From NCBI GenBank assembly GCA_949987705.1, contig OX465284.1:67565470-67629469 (forward strand): 64,000 nt of DNA, read 5' to 3'. Positions 22,064 through 37,000 of this stretch are shown in pieces (the stretch's first letter is position 1; each line of letters starts with the position of its first letter). The DNA is from Thereva unica. Taxonomy: Eukaryota; Arthropoda; Insecta; Diptera; Therevidae. Below the pieces are notes generated by a model. The model was not told where the DNA came from. It ran no database searches and worked only from the letters and a program-made list of their open reading frames with translations. The position numbers were made by a program, and so were the translations under genes.

Positions 22064-25000
22064 ATGTGCGGGATATTGTGTGTTGTGCCGCTATGTAAAT
22101 GTCAAGCAGAAAGTAATATTCTAGAGGTAAGATGATAATTTGTCTATTTTATCTGTAAATGAATTAATGCGTCCTGCTTTTGATGATATATTATAGCTCG
22201 ACGATTGAATGATAAGAATACATCGTAGGGCATTAGCTCAGTATATAAAATTGTCGAAACTAGCTGTGGTTGGGTATAACCTAGGGCGCCCCATTAATTT
22301 GTAACTCGGTGGATCCTTGAGGTCTATACTATTAATCTCTCGTCACGATCAATATCATAAGTATTAATAATACGAGCAATAATATACAAAAGTAATCATT
22401 TCAACCGTTATAAAACTCATACTTCCAAGGAATGCTGGAACTATTGAAGGAAAACGACATGGCCCCTGTGCTGAAAGTCGAGTCGCCACAGGACAGTCGT
22501 TTAAGTTGTAGAAAGTGACGTTTCACTACTTGCAGTACAGGGACCTAAACATAACTTAGAATTTCCACACTAGGCCCCTGTGCTGAAAGTCTTAATTCGA
22601 CTGAACCGTCACTTTCTTAAATTCAAACGACTTGTCACAAATCACGACTCGACTTTCAGTTCTCGTTAAACTTGTTCGTGCTTAAACGGGATTTCACTAA
22701 TACTATTATCATTATCTTTAGCATAAGTTTCTTTACATTATATATATATATACGAGTATAACCATTTATATTTACATTTACAAGTATATAAAATACAATA
22801 CATGCAGTATGAGAATATAATCAGAGTATGACAGTGAACAATATTTTTAGCTTTAAGTTTTGTTTTGTTTGTATATGTTTAGTTTTAAGTTAGTTTTAAG
22901 AGTATGATCAATACTATCATACTTGTAGTCAGCCTATTCACCTGGCTCAACATTTACTATCACAGTAATATGTTGCATTCATGCGCATATTCCCAGTAGG
23001 ACCGGTAAGCTTACAGAAGTACTGAAATCAGCACTTACTGGTAAGGGGTAGGCCTTACCACTCCCTTTTACAGAAGTGCTTACTTTTACACACGATGTCA
23101 TAGCGGGTAAGGCCTTACTATGGTACTTACCTTAGAGTACTTATAGAACTGCTCATCTGTAAGGGGTATAGTAAGGCAGCAAATGGAACATAGCGAAAAG
23201 AGATATTCATGGGCGCCTGTGGATATGTGATCCGGTGTCGAAATGCTTTTATTTTTTTTTTCATCTTTTACAAATGCCTTTTTTTTCAAGCTCGAGAGTG
23301 GCTTTACCTAAGCAGTCCCCCAACTAAATTCTCCACTTCTCCAAAGCTGCTTGTCCTCCGTATCGAATGAGAGCCGCGCTATTGAGTATGCTAACGTCGC
23401 ATTTTATGTCGACAAATATAATCGCCCGTTTTCTTTCTTTCTATAAAATTTATGAAAGCTCCAGGAAAGCTCCCTTGAGTCATCGGGCAGACTCTCACTT
23501 GTTTGGGTATAATTCTGGACTACACCTTACCATCTGCCTTCTCTTGTAATGGGGTTTGTAAGGGCTCATCTAGCACCAAGAAAATAAGGGGCACCCCTTA
23601 CCAGATGAGTACTTATTTCAGTACTCCATCGGTAAGGCCTTCCTAGAATTCCTACTGGGTTTTATATCTTTATATAAACTTAGTACTTAAGTATTTTCTT
23701 ATCACATTATACGGTCTGCCTCATGGCGAGTATCAACTTAACATGTACTGAACCTTGTACCTTTTTATGTTTTAAATGAATAAATAACTTTTGAGTTTGA
23801 GTTTGAGTTTGTTCGTGCTTAAACGGATTTCTATCATTCCCATGTTGATCGTCATTTTGCATTGACATCAATCGTTTACCTCAATTCTTGGCTCGGCCTA
23901 CGTGTTTTTATATGTCAAGATGACGAAGCTCTTGTACCCATCGTTAAAACAGCAGCAAATAAGCAATCGCCTATGCTACGAGGAGTACCGAGATCAGATC
24001 ACGATTGGGTTAAAGCAGAACGTCACAAACTTATACCTTCTTTGTAGGCTTGTTTTGCTATAAATTCTAAAGCTGTAAGCTACTCTGGGCCAACATTTAT
24101 TGTCATTAGAAGTGCAAACACAGTTCCTCAACAGCATACACACACGCGCAGGACTCTCAAAGATTCTTGTAAATTGAAGCAGTTTTAACCATTTTTTAAG
24201 AAGGAGCTAGAATTGGTCAAATCTGTCGTAATTGTCACCGTAGATGTCAAACTAGATGGCAATCGTCGCTTTACGATCATTTTGGTTCATATCTTGATGA
24301 ATGTGGGCGTACTACTGATGAAAGTTTGGAAAAAAATAATGAAGCGGAGGAAACCGCGCACTCGGAATCCCACTTTGCAGGAATTATGCGGTAAAGTTCC
24401 AGATGTCAAGAAATGCAAAAAAGAAAAAAAAACTTAAATTTTCGCTGCAAATTCCCTATTAGGCATAATCCATACATAATAGTCCGGGAGGCAGCGTTGC
24501 ATTTTGGATGGTCTTTTCTGATCACTTACTTTGTAATTGATAGGGGCGGTGGGAGAAAATATACATATGATCATGTCACTTGCACCGCTAGCTCCGGGAC
24601 TACTTCTTTCGTATTCCTTTTAATATCTACAAGTCATGCGTCATCAACTACTTCAACTATTTCATGTTATTTTTATGACATTTACAAACTGGGCTTGCAA
24701 AAATTTTATCGACTCGTCGAGTCGTGAATGGCTCGCCAAAAACTTGGCTCTCGACTCGTCGCTTTAACGGCTCTTTTGAGTAGAGAATCACTCGCCAAAA
24801 ACCTGGAATTTATAATGAGCTCGTCGATTTGAAATCGCTACTACGAGTTGTCATCGGATCCTCAAAGCGATTTGATCTAGCATTCCGTTTTTGCCTTTTA
24901 CAAATCGATTTCGTTTCGATATCGATCTGGTCTCGAAGACTTCGCGACCCGTTTTCGCTTCGATCTCGTCTCGTAATGTTTGCATGGCGTCTACTATATA

Positions 25001-28000
25001 CTTGCTAACCATACACATTTAGTCACTTGGATCATAAAACCTACTAACTACGCATTATAACGGAAAATGGTAAATCCCCGGTTACTTCATCCTAATTTTA
25101 GGGGATTCACAAAGTCATGTCAAAACATTTAAATTGTTTTTAACAAAAATTACAAAAGAAAACGCCCAACTATGAATCTTTTCCCGCGCAGCCCGAAAAT
25201 TAGCAGTTAGAGCATACGTAAAAAACTCAGGACCAACATGGAAGATTTTCTTTTGGCGCAGTAACAAATTTAACTTTTTAAGTTCACTTTTATGCAAAAT
25301 GCATTATGCAAAAACTATTTGACCGACAGTGATCGGGTTTTGGATGTAAAGTTAAGCATGCCTTTAACTATCTAATAGTACTATTAGTAAGAATAAAAAT
25401 GTCTCCGCCATTTTGAACAATTTTCTTTTTGAAATATCGCAAAATAATGTTTTTTAAATTTTTTGAAAAAATTATATTTTGTGCACACACTCTTTAGGTG
25501 CGTATAATGCCAAAATTTAGGATGGGGCGACATTGGGATCATATTGAAATAAAATATTTTAGGTAGGTATGCTAAGGGTGAGTTGCACCAACTAACTTTA
25601 ACCGTAACAAAAGCTGAATCGGTTGTCAAATCTCCGGTTAGACAAAACGAGAGTTGCACCGTTTAACAATTGTTAACATGACGTATCATTTTAACGTTAA
25701 CTTTAACCAAGGAAATTCGCCTGGTTAGTATTATTGTTATTGTTAACTTTGACAGTTGTCATAGTCCCAGACAGGGGTGCCATTTTCAATAAACTCACAA
25801 ACTGTGAAACTTATAAATACACAAAAATGTAAATTTAAATCAAAGTAGCCGTTAACGATAACTTTAACAAACGATGGGTGGTGCAACTCATTTTTACAAA
25901 CTGGAACTTGAACAATTTTGTTATTGTTAAAGTTAATTTTAACAATAACTTTAATCAATGATTTGGTGCAACTCACCCTAAAAGAACTGAACGTTTTGGA
26001 TATGGTGAATTCAATGAAAATAGCCCAAAGTCAACAGTGTCGGCGAACCGGAAGCCACCCCCACAACAACCCCTTAACTTTTTTACGTCCAAAATAAAGG
26101 TTCTCCACGCCAATGTTTGAAGAACATACACCTGTTAGATATAAGATAATTTTAGAAACCATACCTACCGAACATTGGAAACCACCCCTACATTGCGGGG
26201 GGGGGGGGGTGATAACTAAAATATTTAATTTTATACCTAAGCTGCAGATAGATAGATAGATAAGTTTTATTCGTCTCAGCCTAGTGGGCCTGGAAACGTG
26301 AACTTGGCCTTTTTACATAATTATTTACATAATTATTTACAGAACATATTAAATCTAGAGTCTTACAAAAATATCAAAATATTTCAAAAAAAAAAGAAAA
26401 CTTAAACATAATACATTTCTCTTAATTCTTACTTCAAAAACTCAAGAATAAAATAAAACGATGATTTTTTGATTTTTGATTCGCTGTTCCTGTCTCGAGT
26501 TATGCTTGGCCATCTCTTCAGCTCCTCTAATTCACTGCAACAAACCAGAATTGTTCCTCATAAGTTATTTTTCCTATAGCTTATTTCCTATTTTTTCTCT
26601 CTATTTATTTCTCTCTTTCTTTTCTCTTTAGTTTCTTCATTTTCTTTTATCTTCCTTTTCATTTCCTTGTCCACTTTCGTCCATATATCGACTAAATTTT
26701 TGTTCCTATCCTCTCCAATCGACTTCTTTATTATTTCATGAACAAATTCATCCCTTTCTTCAAACCAAATTTTAGTTTTTACACATTCCTTAATGAAGTG
26801 TTCTAGTTTACCTAATTCATTCCCACATAAGATACATTTTTTGTTTTCTTCCTTCAACCAGTATTTATTATTCCATTCAAAGTTTCCACATCTCAATTTT
26901 GCTTTAGTCCTAATTTCTGTTATTGACCTACTTTCTTTCATGTACCTAGGAAGTTCTTCTTTTTTCCTAAAATATTTGCTGTTGTATGTACTATCTCTTA
27001 AGGCTCGCGCACATTAGGGCAGGCCGCACCGCACCGCATTTTTTTTTTTTTTTTTTTTTATTTATCGAAATGTTATAAAATGTTTACATTTTCATAAAAC
27101 TACAACTAGTTCACACTAACGAGTAGTTTAAGTTTAACATACATTAAAAGACAAAAAGAAAAGAATATTACAGTTTTATACAGAATTATTTTAAATTTTT
27201 AAAACATTTAAGTGCCACCAATTAAATCATGTGGTTTGGTGCGCTTCAATCTTCGAATTAGTCCGTTCGTATTGGTGAGTTCCACTGCCTCGTGATTTAT
27301 GTGCTGTCTCAGCTTTCGATCATGGGCTCCTGCGTATTCCACAATGGTTTCTGCTACAGTGCTCAGTTTAAGGTCGCGATGGAGATCAGTATTTCTTATA
27401 TACCATGGCGCATTCACTATTCCTCTTATTACTTTATTTTGGAACCGTTGGATAGTTTCTATATTATTTTCAGTGGCACACCCCCACAGTTGGATTCCGT
27501 ATGTCCACACGGGTCTTAATATCTGTTTATATATAAGCAGTTTATTGTGTATTGATAGAACTGATCTTCTACCAATAAGCCAGTATAGTTTTCTAAATTT
27601 GATGTTGAGCTCCTCTCTTTTCTTTTTTATATGTTCTTTCCACCTAAGTTTTGCATCTAAGTTCATCCCCAAATATTTTGCAGTATTGGAGTATGGGATT
27701 TGCATTCCAGAGATGGTAATAGGAAGCGGTTGTGTTTTTTTGTTTGTGAAGTTAACGTATACTGATTTAGTGCTATTAAGATGTATACGCCACTTTTTAG
27801 TCCAATTGACTACAGTATCTACAGCATTTTGGAGTATACGGGTTGATTCTATTTCGCTTTCCTCGATTGCAAGTATTACTGTATCGTCGGCGAAAGTGCC
27901 TATTATACTATTTGAGGGGACTGGAAGGTCATTCGTGAAAAGTAGATATAACATTGGACCTAATATACTTCCTTGAGGTACTCCAGCTCTTATTTCTTTT

Positions 28001-31000
28001 AAGTGGGAGTAAGCATCCTCTTGCTTGATGCGAAAGAATCTTTTTGAGAGATAAGATTCCAAAATTGTCGCATGTTCTTCGGGAAAGAGTGATCTCAACT
28101 TATATAGTAGTCCTTCATGCCATACCTTGTCAAACGCTTGAGCAACATCTAAAAATATAGCTGAGCATACCATTTTTTCTTCCAGAGCTTTTTCAATAGC
28201 GTAGACGATTCTATGAACCTGCTCTATGGTAGAATGCTTTTTTCTGAATCCAAACTGGTGAGTTGGTATCATATTTTCGTTTTCAATAAATGGTTGCAGC
28301 CTGCTGATGAGAATTTTTTCAAATATTTTAGACATTATTGGTAATAAGGATATGGGTCTATAAGAAGACACTTCATGAGGATCCTTTCCGGGCTTTGGGA
28401 TCATAATTATTTCAGCGACTTTCCAATAGCAAGGAACATGTTTGAGTCTAAAGCAGGCATTTATTATCCTTGTTAGTCTACAAATGGCTCCTTGGGGCAA
28501 CTGTTGCATTAGCTCCGCGGTAATCAGATCATAGCCAGGGGATTTTTTCAGCTTTAAATCTTTCCGAATAATTGCTTCGACTTCAGTTTCCGTAACTGGA
28601 TGAATTTCGCCACTCCGTTGTGATGTTTCTGGCCAGGTGTTATCATTTGGGCCTTCATTGGGTTGAAATGTTTTTGACATGTGCTCTGCAAATAGCTCTG
28701 CCTTCTCCAAATTGCTTTTTGCCCACCCACTATTTACTGATTTGAGAGGTGGGTTATGCTGTATAGGACGTTTTAGGTATTTTGTTGATTTCCACAATGC
28801 ATAATCCGTTGTTTTATCTGCGGTGAGTCCACTTAAGTATTGGTTAATATTTTCATTTCTTATTTCTCTTAATTGATTGCGTATAAGTGCAGTGAGTTGG
28901 TTTAGTTGCTTTTTGTAATAAGGGTACCTTGTTTGTTGCCACTTCTTTCTAATTTTTCTTTTATTGGATATTAAATCCATAATGCATTTTGGGTACCTTA
29001 AACCGATGTCTTTCTTTGTAATAGGAGGAGTACTCTTCCAAGCTGCTCTTTGTATCTGTTGGGTAAAGGCGAGTGTTTCTTCATCGAGCTGATCTTTGCT
29101 TAGCATCTGTGGATGAGGATTCAATTCTTGATCAAGCAATTCTCTAAAATTATCCCAATCCGTATTTTTGTGGGTGAGATAGATGTTCTGTTTTTTAAAA
29201 TTGGCGTTTTCATTAATGACCATATAGATTGGAGAATGATCGGAATTTAAATCGGTTCCTTCTTCTATTTGTAGTAAACTTCTGGATATTTGTTTTGTTA
29301 TGAAGAAGTCGATGAGGTCAGGTAATTTATCCTTATCCGTAGGCCAATATGTTGGTTTGCCAGTTGACACAAACTCACATCCTGTTTGTTGAGCTGCTTT
29401 AAGCAATTCACGATCTTTTGTTGTTATTAGACGCGATCCCCAATGCGTGTGTTTTGCGTTGAAATCACCGCCCATGATAAATCGGTTTCTGTGTTTTTTT
29501 TAATAATTCTTGATACTGTTCGGAACTAATTTTATGTCTTGGTGGGCTATAGACGGCTGTGAATGAAAGTAGGCACTGTTCGGTTTTAATGCTTATTGTT
29601 GTTGCTTGAAATTCAGCTGTGCAAAACTTATCTTCTTCGTAGTGTTCTATAGAGCTTTTGACGATGATCGCGCTTCCACCCCTTGCATTGTTATGGGGAT
29701 GGTTTGTGTAGTATATTTTATAGTTTTTGAACTTAAGAAAAGATTGGTTGCATTGCATAACAAAAATCCTCCTACATCACTTTCGAACATTTTACATGAA
29801 CTTCGCACACTACAGGCAGGCCGCACCGGGCCGCATCGCAGCGCACTGGCGGATCGCTTGCTAGGCGTATTTTTGCGGCGATGTTATGTGTTGTGATGCG
29901 GCCCGCCTCAGTGTGCGTTGGAAATCGCAGTTATCGGACGTTGTTGCTCGCGATTTTACTTTAATTATTGACTCGATGTTCAACAACAGCAACTCAGGTA
30001 ATTTGTTATTTTAATGTAAATCGTACTGTGCTTAATTATTTTACTATTTTTTTTCGCTTTGTAACTATTCACGTCCCTTTTTACATACTCGCATGGTGTT
30101 GGTGTTTTTCGTTAAGGAATGGATGAAGAATTACTAATTTCGTTAGTAGAACAGTACAAAGAATTGTAGAAGAATTGTACGGACTTCACGGCTGACTGAT
30201 TCATTATTGCTTTGCGGCGCGGCCCGCTGCGACTCCTTATGTGCTTTGACGCAATTTTGCAATGCGATGCGCTGCGACCTGTCGCGGCTGTAGTATGCGC
30301 GATCCTTTATCCTTCCTTCTATTCTTGTTCGTCGATATCCTTTCCTCTTGAATCCAATAATAGCCTCATGTTTTGACCTCTGTTCCTATCCAATTCACAG
30401 CCATCACTGCTCCAACCTCTTTCATTTAGGTATTTTTCCCTTTCTTGACTATATATTTCTTTTTTTGTCATAGTCTTTTTTTCCAACCAACACATTTTCG
30501 TTAACCTTTCGTCACCTAATTTTCTAATTTTTTCCTCAAAGTTTAACGCTCTTATAGGCCATTTGTCCCATCATTTTCCTAGGTTTAATTCCTTCCTTAT
30601 CAGGTACCTCGGTGTGTCATAACACTTTCAACTAGATATCCAAACAGTTTAAAGGCTCGCGCACATTAGGGCGGGCCGCACCGCATTGCATAACAAAAAT
30701 CCTCCTACATCACTTTCGAACATTTTACATGAACTATCGCACACTACAGGCAGGCCGCACCGGGCCGCATCGCAGCGCACTGGCGGATCGCTTGCTAGGC
30801 GTATTTTTGCGGCGATGTTATGTGTGTGATGCGGCCCGCCTCAGTGTGCGTTGGAAATCGCAGTTATCGCTTTGGACTTCACGGCTGACTGATTCATTAT
30901 TGCTTTGCGGCTGTAGTATGCGCGAGCCTTAATTCTCCTTTTTATATCGCCACTACAAATTTTCTCTCCAAGTCCACAAACTTTTTTACTCGCACATATT

Positions 31001-34000
31001 CCTTTAATCTTTAAGTCTTTTAAGTGTTTTTCATAACCTCCATTTCTTTCGAACGTGAAACCTATGTAAGTATTTGAACTCTTTAACTTCTTCCATTTCT
31101 TTATCTTCCCACAACCATTTTTCTTTCTTTTCTCTGTTTCTTTTTCCAAAAACCATAACTTTTGTTTTTTCAGTACTAAGAATCAGGTCCCTTTCTTTGA
31201 AAAATTTCCTCATAGTCATGTCCAACAAAGCTTCTCTTCCGTCTGCAAGTAACACCATATCATCTGCATACGCCAGTGACCATATTCTAATTTTTCCTAT
31301 CTTCACCCCGAATATTAAGAGTGTATTTTCTTGCTAGTTGGAGGTGACGAAATCAGTCAATTCACCTACAGTACTGCCCTCAAATTTAATTGATGGAGGT
31401 TCAAACTTATTTTGTAGCACTAATTTTAATTTAAACATTTTCACTTTATTTTAGGATACAATGAATTGTCTGGACAGACAAAGCAATACTACAAACGGCG
31501 ACGTGGCTGCAGATAAATAAAATATGCCGGCTACTTCCTTCCCTGTCTACCTAAGCTGCAGCTAAACTGCTTTTTATATTGCGGTTATTGAACGTTCAGC
31601 TCTTTAAGTGCCTAAAATAAATTAATTGAAAATATGATCCCATCCTAAATTTCAAATACCAATTCATCACATTGCGCCTACAAGTCTTCATCAACAGATG
31701 CCTGCGTCGTATCCTAAAAATCCGCTGGCAAGATAGAATTTCAAACAAAGAACTATGGCGCCAAGAAAGGATAGACGTCCAAATCAGGCGAAGGAAATGG
31801 AATTGGGTTAGTAACACCTGGCGACGCGGAGAAAAAAATCTAGCCAAACAGGCCCTTGACTGGAATCCGCAAGGGAGTAGGAAAACCTAGAACAACGTGG
31901 AGGAGAACCGCAACTGGGCAACTGTTTCCGCCATATGTCCCATGAGGTATTAAAAGAGCTTAAAGAAGAAGAAGAAAGAGTGTGTGTGCAAAATATAATT
32001 TTTTTTAAAAAATTAAAAAACATTTTGAGATATTTCAAAAGGAAAATTTTCAAAATTACGGAGACATTTTTTTCTTACTAATAGTACTAGCCGTGATTCT
32101 TTCTTGATATTTTTTACTCCTTTTTACTTGGAACTACACCTGGTCTCACAGAGGAGTAGAGTAGATAACCATAGTAGTTTCGCAACTAGCATCCACTAGG
32201 GGAAAGCCAGCACTTTGAGTCTACTGCGGATTATTTTTCATTTACGGAGAAGCTCCTAGATGGTTTTTGATTGTTTTGAGCTTTTTTCATATAAAAACGT
32301 CTATAAATTACATATGGATTAAAATAATTTGTAGCCACGTCATATTTTTCTGTTTTCTATACAGAAGTCCTAATATAAGTAATGAAGCCTCGACGTTAGC
32401 CTTCTATCCTATCCCAGAACGAATATCTGGATTTTTATTTTCCCACCTGGAGTGTGAAATCATTGTTGCGGGCGATTTTAACGTTCATAATGTCAAAAGG
32501 TGGTGGAACAGCTGTGTAGCATGTACATGCACGTGCCGCAACTATTTCGGGCTGATGGAAGTGCGATCATAACCTCTTAGCGGTGGCCACTGGTAACTAT
32601 TTTGTCAGAGATGATAGGCTAATATGATCGGGCTAGCCCCTTCCAAGTAAGGTTAGCGTGAGGCTAATAGGTATGGTATGGTGCTCCGAGAGCGCAATAC
32701 AATGCTGAAAAGTTTTGTATCCGCTGCTCAGGCTCGAATAAACACACCTGCACTATGCAATGAAATGACCAGAAATAGCTACGGTCATGCATTAGAACTC
32801 GCCCTAAGTCCTGGGGATGAGATGCCGGGTGTCGACGAGAGCTGGACTCGCCTTAAAAATAATGTCACTGAAGAGATATAAAGAGCTCAGAAAAAAGAAG
32901 TGAATTCACAGACGAAAAAAGGAAGCCTGGGAAAAAAATCTCGTCTGTGAACTAGAAAAGTACAGAGAGCGACGGCCCCACCAGGCGCGGAAGTTCTACC
33001 GAAGAGTCCGCAGTATGACGCAGTTCAAACCACGTTGCACATACTGCAAGGTCAAAGAAGGGAATCTGATCACCGATCCTAAAGGCATCTTGAAGCGATG
33101 GGAAGACCACTTCTATGAATTGTTAAATGGCGAGCTAGCTGAGGAATTTGAGGCTCCACCAATATCTGATGATAATAATGCTATGCTGCCGCCACCAAGC
33201 TTAGAAAAGTTAGCAGAGCCATAACCCGGCTCAAAAACAACAAGGCCTCAGATGCAGACGTCATCACAGCGGAGCTGGTTAAATATGGAGGGCCTACATT
33301 ACACCAAGCGATTCATGAATTAATCGTGCAAGTATGGGAGCAGGAAGTGATGCCAGAAGACTGGAGAAAAGGCATCTTCTACCCGGTACATAAAAAAGGA
33401 GATATCACAGAGTGCACCAATTATCGCGGTATAACGTTGTTGAGTACCGTGTATAAGATATTCTCCGCTATTCTACAAAACAGGATACCCCCATTCGCCA
33501 TAAACATCCTAGGCCATTACCAGTGTGGCTTCAGCCCAGGCAAATCAACAACTGACCAGATTTTCACTTTGAGGCAGGCTATGGAAAAATGTCTAAGAGT
33601 TTCAAAGCTCAATTCAGCACCTCTTCATAGACTTTTAAGCCGCCTATATTAGCAGAGTGGAACTCTACAGAGCCATGAGGTAATTCAGCATTCCCAACAA
33701 GCTGACAAGACTATGTAGGTTGACCATGACCAATGTGACAAGCCAAGTAAAGATATCCGGGACACTTTCAATAATGGACTTCGACGACAAGGGGACGGTC
33801 TGGCCTGCCTCCTTTTCAACCTGGCGTTGGAGAAAGTGATCCGAGATTCGGGCGTGTCATCAAGGGGCACAATCCTCTACAAGTCCACTTACTGGCTTAT
33901 GTAGACGTTATTGACATCATTAGAAGAACAACAACAGCTGTGCAAGAACCTTTCACTCAGAATGAGCGGGCGGCAGGAAATCTGGGACTGTACATTAATG

Positions 34001-37000
34001 AAAGCAAAACCATGACTTGCCCTCGTCTACAGGAACACCTAACATTGGTCTCACAATCAAGCTAGAGGAACACGAGTTTGAAGTGGTAAAATCATTTACC
34101 TACCTTGGGTCAACAGTAGCAGCCGACAATAGCATTGAGCCAGAAGCACACCACTGCTAAAAGCCAACAAAGCCTACTATAGTCTGTCAAGGCTTTTTAA
34201 TCCAAGCATCTAACTATAGCCGTGTTTTTTTAATGAGCTATATAGTTCTTCCCCATACAAATCTTAAGACCCAGATTTTATCGAGGTCTCTATGGAGGTT
34301 TTGGGAAATTTCTCAATCTCCCTTTCTTTTCGGAATGTTTCATACTTTCGGGGGTCGGAAAGACGTAATTTAAAAATAAAAACAACAGGAGAGTGATGAG
34401 AGCAAATTTATAACAAATAATTAATTTTTTAGAAACATTTATTATTTTCTAGAGGGGATTTCGGGTTACAGAGTAAAAAATAACACTTAACTTCCGTTTA
34501 ATTTTGAAATTTTTAAGCATCGCTTCATAAAATTTCCCTTGTCGTTTTTTTAATGAACTCGATAAAAGAACTATACAGTTCATTAAAAAAACACGTCTTA
34601 TAACGTCTACACTTTTACTATATAAGACGATGGTCTTACCGGTTCTCACATATGCATCCGAAACGTGGGTTCTTAGCAAAAAGCACTCAAACCACTTAGC
34701 CGTGTTCGAGAGGAAAATATTTCGGAGGATTGTTGGCCCCATATGTGAGGAAGGACTATTCCGAAGACTACAATGACGAGTCTAACTCGTTTGAGTGAAG
34801 ATGAGCCTGTTCGGAAAGTTCTCTGCGGTAAGGCCTATGGAGTGCGACAGCGAGAGAGACACAACCTCCGCTGGAAAGATGACGTAGATTAAGATGCTCA
34901 GAGCTTAGGGACGCCAAGCTAGATGACATCGGCTCAGAATCGGGACCGGTGCAGAGAATAGTTGCGAGAGGCTAGGACCGGATACCGGTTGTAGAGCCGT
35001 TAAAGAAGAAGAAGAATGTCAATAGGCTAAATTACTCAAATGCTACCAGTGTTTCTGGCAAAGACCCCGAGATCTTTGCAGACAAATAAATTGCATCAAA
35101 TCGTGAATTGTCCGACACGAGTTCCGAATGTTGCAGGTCACGGAGTTCAACTGTTTCACCTATTTCTTACTACTCATCCAACTCTATACTCCGCCGATGT
35201 TAGCTCACCCCTTGGCAACTCGGACTCGGAGTCAGCGCTCATTTCCCATACCCATCTTCTATTCCAACCGGCACAGTCCCCGAAAGAACTGTCTGGCACT
35301 ATGGGAAGGCCAATTGGTTGGGACCACTGACATATAATAATGGACTGCTCATCAGCAATTATTCCCATACAAACCGATGGCACCAAAAAGGTATAGTCGC
35401 TCGCTCATCCATAAGCCCCCAAACTGACAGAAGCACTCAGAAATAAAATCAATTAGAAAAAAATAGACGGGTATAGTGATGTTTATATCTTTTGCGTTAA
35501 ATCAATTAGAAAAAAATAGACGGGTATAGTGATGTTCATATCTTTTGCTCTTTTCCCCATAAGCCCCCGGTGAGAATGTCAGTTGCTAAGACAGGCGTTG
35601 AGAACTTAAATCAGATACACATAAAATTTGCAAATTAATGAAAAAAAGGCATTTTAAAAGGTGAAAAAGTGAAAATAGTGTTTATTAATTTTTTTAAACA
35701 AATTATTTGTGTTGTTTTAATGTTTTAAGTACGTATTTAAAAAAATGTAAATTTCAAAAGTGATTCCGGTGTTTACATGGAGTGAAAAAAGGTTTGTAGC
35801 CTATGGAACAAATTGGTGCCATGCAAAATTTCTCATAAGCAGTCCATTCTATATGTCAGTGGTTGGGACTTATTCGCTTTCTCAAGCCACTGACTGGAAT
35901 TTGTGTTTCCGTGATGCCAGTGCGAACTATGCCGCGCCCTGTATTACTAAAATAATACGGGCAGGAATGTGTTTGTTCATTCCTCATTCAACCAAATCTA
36001 TAAAGCTTATGCCAAATAGATGGTATAATGCGGAGTGTATGAACGCCATTAAAGCTAAGGAAGCCGCCTATAAATCGTACAAATAGTCCCCAAACGAGTT
36101 ACTTCGGCGTGAGTATATAAATTCGAGAAACTCCAGTAATTCCATCATCAGGAAGATCAAAGCATCATTTGACAAGTTGAAAAGTAAGATCCTACGCGTG
36201 TAATGCGTAGGCAGCAAAATCTTCTGGTCCTTGGTAACTTCCATCAAGAAGAATTTTACCTCTCTATTTATTAATGTGGAGAAGGTGATAACAGAAAGCA
36301 AATCCAAGGCCGGCTTATTGGCATCTCTGTTCGCCTCAAATTCTTCTTTACCTGAAACTGATACACCGCCCCCGGTTCTCGAGCGCAACGCCCATTTAAT
36401 GGACGGAATTTCCTTCAGGACTCGCGAGGTGTATAAATGTCTCAAAGAGCTCGACGCCAATAAATTCCCTGGCCCAGACAATATTCCCCCTATGGTGCTC
36501 AAGAAATGTGCCTCACCTTTGGCTTAACCTCGGCGCAAATTTTTCGCCCTGTAATACTTCTCCGTAGTCTATCCCAACTCTTGAAAACTAGCTCATATTC
36601 AGCCATTCCCAAGAAAGGTGAAACCAACTACCCCCCAATAGCAGTTACTTCTGTTATCTCCAAAATCATGGAGACAACAATCAATAGAAGGCTGATTAAA
36701 TATCTAGAATCTAACCAAATTTTACACGACAGGCAGTACGGCTTTAGACAGAGAAGACCTTCTTGTGTGTCTGACTGAGGATCTCAATCGAAACATCCAT
36801 CGCTTCAGTGAATCTGGTCTGGTTGCTCTAGGTATTTTTAAGGCTTTCGGCAGAGTATGGCATCCTGCGCATCCTGGTATTGGTATCTACTCAGACTCAA
36901 TTCTCTCACCTGCCCTCTTTCTTATATTAATTAATGATCTGCTGTCCATCCCCTCCAACCCACTTCAAGTTTCGCCGATAGCGGCATTTTCGTAAATAAC

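Larger units (their letters stand above)
26235..31561 (-). mobile_element. R1/I-group LINE relic, minus strand, internally deleted and nested, with 14-bp target duplication
   Basis: TACCTAAGCTGCAG flanks the element at 26235-26248 and 31548-31561. The 3' end (left side) is a (GATA)n tail. Minus-strand pieces are: an ORF start [20 protein letters not shown] near 31440; an RT core with [11 protein letters not shown] (about 31250-31300); a thumb segment (30310-30650); and a C-terminal cysteine-histidine knuckle [18 protein letters not shown] (26800-26860). The 5' portion jumps directly from ORF start to RT, so a large internal deletion preceded or followed insertion. Two copies of another element (27001-30303 and 30652-30934) interrupt it. 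The exact clade (R1, LOA or I) is not certain. Confidence 0.7.

Noticed and set aside
27299..27976. 225-codon plus-strand ORF
   Set aside because: Antisense shadow of the jockey RT frame (27208-29475, minus) with no protein-family motif.
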